From CAYJBH01 sp964368815 (GTDB lineage: Bacteria; Bacillota; Clostridia; Oscillospirales; Ruminococcaceae): 64,000 nt of DNA. The notes under the pieces were generated by a model, which saw nothing but the letters and a program-made list of their open reading frames with translations, ran no database searches and was not told the origin of the DNA. The stretch is taken from assembly GCA_964368815.1 (NCBI GenBank), contig CAYJDA010000005.1, forward strand, positions 43,606 through 107,605, written 5' to 3'. This document shows, piece by piece, positions 26,398-35,402 of the stretch; the first letter of the stretch is position 1; every line of letters starts with the position of its first letter. The position numbers and the translations under genes were made by a program.

Positions 26398-27789
26398 TTA
26401 ATCCTCCATAATTCCATTTAAATAGGATGCTGTATTACCGGTAATAAATACCGTACATAAATCTCCTTTTGTAGGTTTACGAAAATTAGTAGTAAACTTA
26501 ACAAGTAAAAAGTTTCCATATCTTCCTATCAGTGTACCTTCGTCTTCTTTTTCAAATAACACCGATATTCTGGTATCCTTAAACCTTGCTAATGCATCCG
26601 AGCCCGACTGGCGTTGCATTGTTAATAATCTATCCATTCGTTCGGTCTTTTTTGCACTGATGTTGTCATCAACCATTTTTGCAGCCGGAGTACCGGGTCT
26701 TTTAGAAAATATGTAGGTGAATAGTTGATAAAAACCCCCTCTTTGAACAATGTCAAGCGTTTTATCAAAGTCAACCTCAGTTTCTCCGGGAAATCCTATT
26801 ATAATGTCACTGCTCAAACCCACACCCTTAATCTTATTTTGAGCATAGGATATAAGGCTCATATATTCGTCTGAGGTGTATCCTCTGCCCATCGCTGTGA
26901 GAATCGCATCGCTACCCGACTGGAATGGTATGTGCAACATTCTACACATTTTTGGTTCCTGAGCAATAAAGTCAATCAGCTCTCTTGTAAAGTATTTAGG
27001 GTGCGACGATAAAAAGCTAACAATGAATTCACCGGGAATTTCACAAACCTGTTTTAGGAGACCAACAAAATTTATATCGATACTTAATTTGCGACCATAA
27101 GCGTTTACGTTTTGTCCGAGCAAATTAATATGTTTTGCTCCTTCTTTAACCAGCTTTTCTACCTCGGCTACAATGTCTTCCGGATTACGATTAACCTCAC
27201 TACCTCTTACATATGGAACAATACAGTAGCTACAATGGTTATCACAGCCATACATGATAGGAACAGAAACGTTAAACTTATCATCTCGGCTAACCGTGGT
27301 TCCTTCGATTATTTCCTTTGCATCAATATCACCTTCAGGGAAAATGCGCTCCTTAGGACTTTCCAGAAAATCAGCTAATGTATCCACCAAATTATCCTGA
27401 AGATTGGTATCAGAAACAATATCAACAAATGGATATGAATTTTTAATGGTAACTACATTTCTACCGTTAGAGAACATACACCCACATAGTATAATTATTC
27501 GCTTGCTGTTAACCATCTTTAACGGTTTTAACTCACCCAGACGGCTTAAGAATTTTATTTCGGCATTTTCACGAACTGCACAACTATTTATCAGCACTAA
27601 ATCTGCCTTTGTTTTATAAGTGGTTTTTTTAAACCCTATAGACTCAAGTATCCCTCCAAGTCGCTCGGTATCGCTAACATTTTGTTGACAACCATATGTT
27701 TCGACGTAGTAGTTAAAGTTGTCTGAAGAAAAAAAATCTTCACAAAGTTCCTGAACGTACTCGTATTCTTCCCTTGTCGGTAAAGGCAT
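26398..27789 (-). CDS. miaB: tRNA-2-methylthio-N6-dimethylallyladenosine synthase
   Basis: 463 residues. N-terminal methylthiotransferase domain with three cluster Cys (YVETYGCQQN, NSCAVRENAE, CGCM), radical-SAM core with CDNHCSYCIVPYVRG (C-x3-C-x2-C), and a C-terminal TRAM domain. It adds the methylthio group to i6A37 of tRNA, acting after MiaA. It heads the miaB-ylbF-mutS-mutL-miaA run, a common clostridial order. Confidence 0.95.
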   Translation of the reverse strand: MPLPTREEYEYVQELCEDFFSSDNFNYYVETYGCQQNVSDTERLGGILESIGFKKTTYKTKADLVLINSCAVRENAEIKFLSRLGELKPLKMVNSKRIIILCGCMFSNGRNVVTIKNSYPFVDIVSDTNLQDNLVDTLADFLESPKERIFPEGDIDAKEIIEGTTVSRDDKFNVSVPIMYGCDNHCSYCIVPYVRGSEVNRNPEDIVAEVEKLVKEGAKHINLLGQNVNAYGRKLSIDINFVGLLKQVCEIPGEFIVSFLSSHPKYFTRELIDFIAQEPKMCRMLHIPFQSGSDAILTAMGRGYTSDEYMSLISYAQNKIKGVGLSSDIIIGFPGETEVDFDKTLDIVQRGGFYQLFTYIFSKRPGTPAAKMVDDNISAKKTERMDRLLTMQRQSGSDALARFKDTRISVLFEKEDEGTLIGRYGNFLLVKFTTNFRKPTKGDLCTVFITGNTASYLNGIMED

Positions 27790-27813
27790 AATTAACTCCT
27801 TTCAGTTAAACTT

Positions 27814-30633
27814 CTATAAGTGTTTTTTTAGATACTGTCCGGTGAACGACCCTTCGTTAGCTGCAATCTGCTCCGGAGTTCCGCTTGCTACAATTTCTCC
27901 GCCGGCATTTCCTCCTTCGGGTCCCATATCTATAATATAATCCGCAGTCTTAATAATGTCAAGGTTATGTTCAATAACAACCACGGTATTTCCCATTTCT
28001 ACCAACTTAGAAAGCACGGTAACCAGCTTGTGAACATCGGCAACATGAAGGCCGGTAGTAGGTTCATCAAGGATATAAATTGTACTGCCGGTTGCACGTT
28101 TTGCGAGCTCTAAAGCAAGTTTAACACGCTGTGCCTCCCCTCCAGACAAGGTGGTAGCCGACTGCCCTAACGTAATATAACCAAGTCCAACATCACTTAA
28201 AGTTTTTAATTTTCTAAATATTTTTGGAATCGGCTCAAAAAACAACATTGCATCATCCACCGTCATGCCTAAAACATCAGCTATTGTTTTTCCTTTATAG
28301 TGAACCTCTAACGTTTCACGATTATATCTTTTTCCTTTGCAAACTTCACAGGGCACATAAATATCCGGCAAAAAATGCATCTCAATTTTAATAATTCCAT
28401 CGCCTTCGCATGCCTCACATCGTCCGCCACGAACATTAAACGAAAATCTACCGTTAGCGTAACCTCTCATCTTTGCTTCCGGTGTGGAGGCAAAAATTTC
28501 ACGAATATCGGTGAAAACTCCGGTGTAGGTCGCAGGGTTCGAGCGTGGTGTTCTACCAATAGGTGACTGGTCAATCCCAATGACCTTATCAAGGTTTTCC
28601 TGCCCAAGCATTTCACTATGTGTTCCGGGATGCATTCTTGCTCCATTTAACTCAGCGGCCAACCTTTTATATAAAATTTCGTTTATTAGCGAAGATTTAC
28701 CACTACCGCTCACACCGGTAACACAAGTTAAAACTCCCAGAGGCAACTCTACATCTACATCCTTTAGGTTGTTCTGTTTTGCACCGAGAATTTTTAAAAC
28801 ATCACCACTGCCTTCTCTTCTCTTCGCAGGTATAGGTATCTTTTTTTTGCCGCAAAGATACTGTCCGGTAATGGAATTTTTAGCCTTAATTATATCCTTA
28901 ACTCCACCCTTTGCAATGATCTCTCCTCCATGTCTTCCGGCACCGGGACCAATGTCAACAACAAAGTCGGCACTTCTTATTGTATCCTCATCATGCTCAA
29001 CAACAATCAAGGTATTTCCTAAGTCTCTAAGTCTTTTTAGTGTGGAAATAAGTTTTTCATTGTCGCGTTGGTGTAGCCCTATACTCGGTTCATCAAGAAT
29101 ATAAAGTACTCCCATTAGCGACGATCCTATCTGTGTTGCAAGTCTTATACGCTGACTTTCGCCTCCGGAAAGTGTTGCTGCGCTCCTTGACAGTGTAAGA
29201 TATTGTAGACCAACGCTTTGCAAAAATGATAGTCTTTCTAAAATTTCTTTTAGAACACGCTCCCCTATCATCATTTCTCGTCCGCTAAGTTTAAGCTTGC
29301 CGATAAATTCAGCAGCTTCTGCAACCGACATGGCAGTAAAGCGACTAATATTGATATCACCTACCGTTACAGCAAGGCTGATAGGCTTAAGTCGTTCACC
29401 GTGACAGTCAGGACAAGGTATATCGGTCATCATGGAGGATATTTCATCTCGCATCCAGTCGCTGCCGGTCTCTTTAAATCTTCTTTCAAGGTTGTTGACT
29501 ATACCCTCAAAACTGCTTTTATACTCTCCTTTTGCATACTCACTTTGGCGAGTAAGTGTAATTCTTTCACCATCAGTACCGAACAATATGATATCTATTA
29601 TTTTTTTCGGAAGATTTTTCACCGGTGTTTTAAGTGAAAATTTATATCTTTTTGCCAGAGCCTTAAAATACATTTCGGCAATAGTTCCCTCACCATAGCC
29701 CCAACCGCTTGCCTTTACTGCGCCTTCAGCTATGGAAAGATTTTTGTTTGGAAAAATTAATTCGGGATCGACTCTTAAAAAAGTTCCCAACCCCGTACAT
29801 TTTTCACATGCACCGTAAGGATTATTAAACGAAAACATTCTGGGAGACATCTCTTCAAGACCTATTCCGTGTTCCGGGCAAGCATAACTTCCGGAAAAGG
29901 TCATCTCTTCGCCGTCTATAACATCAATCACAACGTTAGATCCTGTTAGATTTAAGGCAGTTTCAATAGAGTCTGCAAGTCTTGTTCTAACATCGTCATT
30001 AATAATAAGTCTATCTACAACAATTTCAATAGAATGCTTGAAGTTTTTGTCAAGCTCGATATGCTCAGATAGGTCATAGATTATACCATCCACACGTGCG
30101 CGTACATATCCCGAACGTTGAGCCGCTTCTAACTCCTTGTGATAGCTTCCTTTTCGTCCTCTAACAATCGGTGCTAACACCTGAAACTTGGTGCCTTCTT
30201 CTAACTTTAGCACGCTATCTACCATCTGATCAACCGTCTGTTGAGCAATAACTCTACCACAAATGGGGCAATGAGGACGACCTATGCGTGCAAACAACAA
30301 TCTTAAATAATCGTATATTTCGGTTACGGTACCCACCGTAGAACGTGGGTTTCTTGATGTGGTTTTTTGATCTATGGATATAGCCGGTGAAAGGCCTTCG
30401 ATACTGTCAACATCCGGTTTTTCCATCTGTCCTAAAAATTGCCTTGCGTACGATGATAGGCTCTCGACATATCTTCGTTGACCGTCGGCATAAATCGTGT
30501 CAAATGCAAGAGATGATTTTCCGCTACCGGAAAGACCTGTCATAACAATCAGTTTATCTCGTGGTAATGTTATGTCTATGTTTTTGAGATTATGTTCTCT
30601 TGCACCCTTAATTATAATACTGTCATTTTTCAA
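27814..30633 (-). CDS. uvrA: UvrABC excinuclease subunit A
   Basis: 939 residues. Two ABC ATPase modules: Walker A motifs GLSGSGKSSLAF and GVSGSGKSSLIN, signatures LSGGESQRIRLA and LSGGEAQRVKLA, and zinc-finger cysteine pairs (CPICG, CPEHG, CEKC; CEAC and CEVC). UvrA finds bulky DNA lesions and loads UvrB. TTG 30633 overlaps the end of uvrB (11 nt). Confidence 0.97.
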   Translation of the reverse strand: MKNDSIIIKGAREHNLKNIDITLPRDKLIVMTGLSGSGKSSLAFDTIYADGQRRYVESLSSYARQFLGQMEKPDVDSIEGLSPAISIDQKTTSRNPRSTVGTVTEIYDYLRLLFARIGRPHCPICGRVIAQQTVDQMVDSVLKLEEGTKFQVLAPIVRGRKGSYHKELEAAQRSGYVRARVDGIIYDLSEHIELDKNFKHSIEIVVDRLIINDDVRTRLADSIETALNLTGSNVVIDVIDGEEMTFSGSYACPEHGIGLEEMSPRMFSFNNPYGACEKCTGLGTFLRVDPELIFPNKNLSIAEGAVKASGWGYGEGTIAEMYFKALAKRYKFSLKTPVKNLPKKIIDIILFGTDGERITLTRQSEYAKGEYKSSFEGIVNNLERRFKETGSDWMRDEISSMMTDIPCPDCHGERLKPISLAVTVGDINISRFTAMSVAEAAEFIGKLKLSGREMMIGERVLKEILERLSFLQSVGLQYLTLSRSAATLSGGESQRIRLATQIGSSLMGVLYILDEPSIGLHQRDNEKLISTLKRLRDLGNTLIVVEHDEDTIRSADFVVDIGPGAGRHGGEIIAKGGVKDIIKAKNSITGQYLCGKKKIPIPAKRREGSGDVLKILGAKQNNLKDVDVELPLGVLTCVTGVSGSGKSSLINEILYKRLAAELNGARMHPGTHSEMLGQENLDKVIGIDQSPIGRTPRSNPATYTGVFTDIREIFASTPEAKMRGYANGRFSFNVRGGRCEACEGDGIIKIEMHFLPDIYVPCEVCKGKRYNRETLEVHYKGKTIADVLGMTVDDAMLFFEPIPKIFRKLKTLSDVGLGYITLGQSATTLSGGEAQRVKLALELAKRATGSTIYILDEPTTGLHVADVHKLVTVLSKLVEMGNTVVVIEHNLDIIKTADYIIDMGPEGGNAGGEIVASGTPEQIAANEGSFTGQYLKKHL

Positions 30634-32605
30634 GATTTTTCCCTTTTCTCAGTGCTTCTATTCGATCACGCAGATAGGCTGCATGTTCAAACTCTAACAT
30701 TCTTGCCGCCTCTTTCATTTCTCGGGTAAGCTTTTCTATCGCCCTTTCCCTATCAACTCTCGACATTCTTTCTATTCCATCGTCGACGGTAACTTCGCTG
30801 GAAATATTAATAGTCTTTGCCGAAAGTTCCTTAATAATCGTTTTTGGTGTTATATTATGTTTTCGATTATATTCTTCCTGTATTTCCCTTCTACGTTCAG
30901 TTTCGGTTATTGCTCTCTCCATAGAACCTGTCAGCTGGTCAGCATACATAATAACCCTGCCCTCAGCATTTCGTGCGGCACGGCCTATTGTTTGAATCAG
31001 CGAGGATTCACTGCGCAAAAACCCTTCTTTATCGGCATCTAAAATCGCTATTAACGACACCTCAGGAAGGTCAAGCCCTTCTCTTAACAGATTAATGCCC
31101 ACTATAACATCAATGCTTCCACTTCGGAGATCACGCAGTAGATTTATTCGCTCAAATGTATCGATCTCATGGTGTAGATACTTTGCTTTTATGTCATGGC
31201 TAATCAAAAAGTCTGTTAAATCTTCAGCCATTTTCTTTGTAAGGGTGGTTACCAAAACTCTTTGTGAATTTTCCTTGGTAAGATTTATTTCTGAAAGTAG
31301 GTCGTCTATTTGACCGTCTGTAGGTCTTACAGATATTTGCGGATCTACAAGACCGGTAGGACGAATTATTTGTTCTACTATCTGCTGAGATGTTTTGCGC
31401 TCATAGGGTGCTGGGGTGGCACTTACATATATTGTTTGCTTTAGCCTCTCTTCAATTTCATCAAAGGTGAGCGGTCGATTATCTATAGCCGAAGGAAGCC
31501 TAAATCCGTAATCTATTAAATTTTTCTTTCGTGCATAGTCGCCGCCATGCATTGCGTGTAGCTGTGGTAACATAACATGTGATTCATCAATAATTGTTAT
31601 AAAATCGTCCGGAAAATAGTCAAGAAGGGTTGAGGGCACACTGCCAGGTGCTCTTCCGGAAAGAACTCTGGAGTAGTTTTCAATACCTTTGCAGATACCG
31701 ATTTCGGTTAGCATTTCTATATCATAGTTGGTACGCTGTGCAATACGCTGTGCCTCAATCAATTTCCCTTCATCGGTAAATAACTTTACCTGTTCATCGC
31801 ATTCTTGTCGTAGTTCTCGAATAGCAGAACTCATTTTTTCTTGCGGAACAATATAATGAGAAGCTGGATAGATAGCAATATGGGAAAGTTCGCAACGCCG
31901 CTCTCCTGTAAGAGGCGTTATTTCACTTATTCTTTCAAGTTCGTCACCAAAGAACTCTACTCTAATAGCAACCTCAGCTGCATAAGCAGGAAAAATTTCA
32001 ACAACATCTCCCCTTACCCTGAATTTATTTCGGGTAAAATTAACATCGTTTCGCTCATATTGTAGATCAACTAATCTACGTGTAAGTTCATCTCTTTTTA
32101 AGATTGCTCCCTTTCTTATTGATATCACCATACTTCTATAGTCAATGGGATCTCCCAATGAGTAAATGCAGGAAACGCTTGCTACAATAATAACATCCCG
32201 ACGTTCAGAAAGTGATGCAGTTGCAGAATGTCGTAACTTGTCAATCTCATCGTTTATCGAGCTGTCTTTTTCTATATAAGTATCGGTAGAGGGTATATAG
32301 GCTTCCGGTTGATAATAATCATAGTATGAAACGAAGTATTCTACTGCGTTATCAGGGAAAAATTCGCGAAGTTCGGTGCATAGCTGTGCAGCTAAAATTT
32401 TATTATGTGCAAGAACCAAAACAGGACGATTCACCCTCGCAACAACATTTGCGACGGTGAAAGTTTTACCGCTACCGGTAACACCAAGTAGGGTTTGTTT
32501 ATTTAATCCTTCTTCAAGCCCTTTTACAAGTGCATCAATAGCTTGTGGCTGATCCCCTGTAGGCTGATAGTCGGATATTAGCTTAAAAGATTCGTTTGAG
32601 TTCAT
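30623..32605 (-). CDS. uvrB: UvrABC excinuclease subunit B
   Basis: 660 residues. Helicase-type motifs LLGVTGSGKTFT (Walker A) and the beta-hairpin segment YFVSYYDYYQPEAYIPSTDT, then IDESHVMLPQL, SATPAPYE and a C-terminal UVR motif (LTREMKEAARMLEFEHAAYLRD in part). UvrB verifies damage and recruits UvrC. The start overlaps the radC stop (ATGA). Confidence 0.97.
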   Translation of the reverse strand: MNSNESFKLISDYQPTGDQPQAIDALVKGLEEGLNKQTLLGVTGSGKTFTVANVVARVNRPVLVLAHNKILAAQLCTELREFFPDNAVEYFVSYYDYYQPEAYIPSTDTYIEKDSSINDEIDKLRHSATASLSERRDVIIVASVSCIYSLGDPIDYRSMVISIRKGAILKRDELTRRLVDLQYERNDVNFTRNKFRVRGDVVEIFPAYAAEVAIRVEFFGDELERISEITPLTGERRCELSHIAIYPASHYIVPQEKMSSAIRELRQECDEQVKLFTDEGKLIEAQRIAQRTNYDIEMLTEIGICKGIENYSRVLSGRAPGSVPSTLLDYFPDDFITIIDESHVMLPQLHAMHGGDYARKKNLIDYGFRLPSAIDNRPLTFDEIEERLKQTIYVSATPAPYERKTSQQIVEQIIRPTGLVDPQISVRPTDGQIDDLLSEINLTKENSQRVLVTTLTKKMAEDLTDFLISHDIKAKYLHHEIDTFERINLLRDLRSGSIDVIVGINLLREGLDLPEVSLIAILDADKEGFLRSESSLIQTIGRAARNAEGRVIMYADQLTGSMERAITETERRREIQEEYNRKHNITPKTIIKELSAKTINISSEVTVDDGIERMSRVDRERAIEKLTREMKEAARMLEFEHAAYLRDRIEALRKGKNLEK

Positions 32606-33321
32606 AATGTTTGGGGACTTTTATAGTACGGAAGTTTTTCGAAATATCCTGATTCACGAAGAGAAAATACTTCCTTTCCGGAAACAATGATATGGTCATC
32701 AAGCGTTATATCTGCGTGACGCAACGCATTGTGTAGATTATACGTTAAAAAGGTATCGTTAGATGAGGGAGTTGTTATTCCGCTTGGGTGATTATGTGCC
32801 GCTACAACCGATACAGCATTACAATTTAATGCTTCGGTGAGAACCTTTCTTGTAAGAACCGGGACTGCATTTACCGTTCCCTCAGATATTTTTGTGCATC
32901 TTATCACCTTGCCTGTTGAGCTAAGGCTCAGCAGATGAAACTCCTCCACAACCAAATTTAGAAATTTAGCTACAAAATATCTTCCGGCATCTTCACTTGA
33001 ATTAATAACAACACCTTCTAATGCTTTTTCCGACATGTAATAACTGGTAATTGCCGGCACCATTTTTATAAGTGTAGCCGACACCTCTCCGACTCCTTTT
33101 TGTTTAACAAGGTCGTCATATGGAGCATCAAAAACGAGTGGTAGGCTACCGTAGTGATTAATTAGTTTATGAGCAAGTTCATTTGTGTCACAACGAGCAA
33201 AAGAGTAAAACAATAACAATTCTAAAACATTATGCGGTTCAAAATTGTCAATGCCATCGGTTCTGAATCTACGCCTTAACCTTATTCTGTGATCCTTGTG
33301 AACGTCTGAACTCTTCTTCAT
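32602..33321 (-). CDS. radC: RadC-family JAB-domain protein
   Basis: 239 residues. A helical N-terminal UPF0758 part (HDHRIRLRRRF-like start, LELLLFYSFARCDTNELAHKL) contains a helix-hairpin-like QKGVGEV, then the JAB/MPN metalloprotease-like domain with the zinc-site motif AAHNHPSG-x5-SNDTFLT. The molecular function of RadC remains unsettled. ATG 33321 is preferred because GGAG lies just upstream. It overlaps the small hypothetical gene by about 53 nt and uvrB by 4 nt. Confidence 0.88.
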   Translation of the reverse strand: MKKSSDVHKDHRIRLRRRFRTDGIDNFEPHNVLELLLFYSFARCDTNELAHKLINHYGSLPLVFDAPYDDLVKQKGVGEVSATLIKMVPAITSYYMSEKALEGVVINSSEDAGRYFVAKFLNLVVEEFHLLSLSSTGKVIRCTKISEGTVNAVPVLTRKVLTEALNCNAVSVVAAHNHPSGITTPSSNDTFLTYNLHNALRHADITLDDHIIVSGKEVFSLRESGYFEKLPYYKSPQTL

Positions 33322-33589
33322 AAGACTCTCCATAATGCTTTACCGGGTCATATTCCGTTAAGAAGTCTTCTAATATTTCTTGTAGATGATATGGATGCAC
33401 TGCACCTTCAACAAGTTTTTCAAAAATAAATAATGCAAAACTTTCATTTACAGTGTAATTATCTACACCTGCATGAAACTTTGAGCAGGAAACTGCCAGT
33501 GAATAACTACCTTGGAATCTGCTCAATTCATAAACAAACATCGTATTATTTGTTTTAGTTTTTCTTTGCTCAATAACTTCTCTGCCCAT
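33269..33589 (-). CDS. Small hypothetical protein upstream of radC
   Basis: 106 residues, not recognised with certainty. It has a hydrophilic start (REVIEQRKTKTNN), a beta-like middle (FVYELSRFQGSYSLAVSC) and a helical, acidic C-terminal part ending in a basic tail (RRSQGSQNKVKA). The middle-to-end pattern, a FIFEKLVEGAVHPYHLQEILEDFL helix pair, recalls small conserved proteins of unknown function near radC in Oscillospiraceae-like Clostridia. GGGGG lies 9 nt upstream of the ATG. Its 3' end overlaps radC, which supports it being a real, coupled gene. It is the first gene of the 21-kb minus run. Confidence 0.6.
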   Translation of the reverse strand: MGREVIEQRKTKTNNTMFVYELSRFQGSYSLAVSCSKFHAGVDNYTVNESFALFIFEKLVEGAVHPYHLQEILEDFLTEYDPVKHYGESYEEEFRRSQGSQNKVKA

Positions 33590-33648
33590 TATATCAAACC
33601 CCCAAATTAGTTTCTTTTACTGGTTTAATTATAACTTATTAACAGAGA

Positions 33649-33680
33649 AAAAATAAGGGGTTACTTTTCGACTTATTTTT
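33649..33680. terminator. Bidirectional hairpin between the isomerase-like gene and the radC run
   Basis: AAAAATAAG pairs with CTTATTTTT across a 14-nt loop, giving U-rich tails in either direction. It lies just after the 33700 gene stop on the minus strand. The stem is AT-rich, so termination would be modest. The rest of 33590-33699 must hold the promoter for the radC run; only a TATAAT near 33627 with a poor -35 is visible. Confidence 0.45.
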
Positions 33681-33699
33681 ACAATCTATAATTATTACT

Positions 33700-34482
33700 T
33701 TAGGAATATAACCTTTGCGCAAGCATGTTATAGGAGGACATTAAATCATCTACGTCTACAAACCCATTGCGATAAAGCTCTATCACTACATAACCATTAT
33801 AGCCAATTTCTCGTAAAAATGCAATTATTCTTTTTATTTCTTGATCTGCTTCAGTTGGTAAAACGCAATCATTTTCTGAATTTGCAGAACTTATATGTAG
33901 GTGTTTTAAGCAGGGCCCCGCAGCCTTAATCATCTCTATTGGTGACTGCTCACTTCGTCTTGCCTGCTTTATATCAATTGTAAAGGCAATTTTGTCGTTA
34001 AAAGTTTTTCTTACAGTTTCAATCTCTTCTACCGTACATATTTTGTTTCTTGAAACATTTTCCTGACAAAGGGTAACACCATACTCTTCAGCGACATCGT
34101 ATAACATTTTTAAAATCTTGTATCCTTCAGCTCGCTCTAGGGAGCTGTTCTTATGTTCACCATGAAAATTAACTATAGGCGAGTTAAGGTAATTTGCCGT
34201 TTCAAACATTTTTCTATACAGTTTTACTCCATCCTGAACTCTTGCCTTATAATCGCTGAAAAAATAAAACCATTCAAAGGCAGAATAAAACGGATGAACT
34301 GCACAGATATTACATCCAAAATACTCGGTTATTTTTCTTATTTCCTCGAGGCTCCCCTTTTCTATTTCGCTGTCGGTATTAATAAAAAGTTCTACATTCT
34401 TAACACCGGCAGACAACAGTGTCTTTATTGACTCTATTGTTTCTAAGGGGTAAAAACAAGCTGTGGATACTGCCGGTTTCAT
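33700..34482 (-). CDS. Sugar phosphate isomerase/epimerase-like TIM-barrel protein
   Basis: 260 residues. It follows the xylose-isomerase-like TIM barrel (AP endonuclease 2 family): AVSTACFYPLE start, HPFYSAFEWF, NFHGEHKNS (metal ligand His/Glu type), LCQENVSRN (Glu ligand), TIDIKQARRSE (Asp) and LKHLHISSAN (His) and VVIELYRNG (Glu). The substrate is unknown. Its ATG overlaps the secF stop, so it is the last gene of the secDF transcript, an unusual partner. Confidence 0.8.
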   Translation of the reverse strand: MKPAVSTACFYPLETIESIKTLLSAGVKNVELFINTDSEIEKGSLEEIRKITEYFGCNICAVHPFYSAFEWFYFFSDYKARVQDGVKLYRKMFETANYLNSPIVNFHGEHKNSSLERAEGYKILKMLYDVAEEYGVTLCQENVSRNKICTVEEIETVRKTFNDKIAFTIDIKQARRSEQSPIEMIKAAGPCLKHLHISSANSENDCVLPTEADQEIKRIIAFLREIGYNGYVVIELYRNGFVDVDDLMSSYNMLAQRLYS

Positions 34483-35402
34483 ACCTTTTTAGACTTGCGA
34501 TTTTCCCATTCCACCCAAAGTGGTCCCGCAATACATATTGAGCTGTACGCACCGGATAGCATGCCTATTATTAATGGGAAAGAAAAGGTAAAGATGCTGG
34601 TTAGGCCAAATATTAACGCAACTATAGAAATGCTGGAAAGAGCTATAATTGTTGACACTGTCGTGTTAAGACTACGAACCAACGATTGGTTAATACTCAA
34701 ATTAACAAGAGGTTCAAATGCCATCTTTTTATATATGCCTTCGTTTTCACGAATTCGGTCGTAAACAACAACGGTATCGTTGATAGAATAACCAAGAATG
34801 GTAAGCATAACAGCGATAAAGTTTCCTCCCAACGGAATCCCCAGCACCACAAACACACCAAACACAATAATTAAGTCATGAATTAAAGCAATTAATGCTA
34901 AAATACCGGCCGGTAATCCGCCAATGTTTTTAAAACGAATTCCGATGTATATTAAAATTAGTACAAATGCTGCAGCAATAGCAACAATACACTTAGCCAT
35001 AAATTCACTACCGAGAGTTGGATTAACATTAGAAACTTCAAGTTGAGTTATGGCATTATCCGGATATTTTTCTGCAAGATTGCTGTTAAGCTCAGATAAT
35101 GTTTCAGGAGAAATGGTATCGCTTCCCGGCAACGAAACTATTACCGTGTTGGTACCAAGGGTTGCGTTAGAGCCCGATTGCATCGTTAAATTATTTCCAA
35201 GAGCTCCCTCAAAGTCACTTTGCAAAGCGGTAACATCTATATCACCGGTGTAGCTATAATTAATCATAGCGCCACCCTGAAATTGAATATCCAGCTTTAC
35301 TCCAAATATTACGGAATACGCTATTATCAACGCTACCAAAATAATTGAAATAGTAAAGAATCGGCGTCTTATTGCTATCAGATTTAAAGCTTCAATTTTC
35401 AT
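34479..35402 (-). CDS. secF: Protein translocase subunit SecF
   Basis: 307 residues, six membrane segments, with a first periplasmic domain after TM1. The SecF hallmarks FQGGAMINYSYTG and TILGYSINDTVVVYDRIREN are present. SecDF uses the proton or sodium gradient to pull secreted proteins outward. ATGA overlap with secD. Confidence 0.96.
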   Translation of the reverse strand: MKIEALNLIAIRRRFFTISIILVALIIAYSVIFGVKLDIQFQGGAMINYSYTGDIDVTALQSDFEGALGNNLTMQSGSNATLGTNTVIVSLPGSDTISPETLSELNSNLAEKYPDNAITQLEVSNVNPTLGSEFMAKCIVAIAAAFVLILIYIGIRFKNIGGLPAGILALIALIHDLIIVFGVFVVLGIPLGGNFIAVMLTILGYSINDTVVVYDRIRENEGIYKKMAFEPLVNLSINQSLVRSLNTTVSTIIALSSISIVALIFGLTSIFTFSFPLIIGMLSGAYSSICIAGPLWVEWENRKSKKV

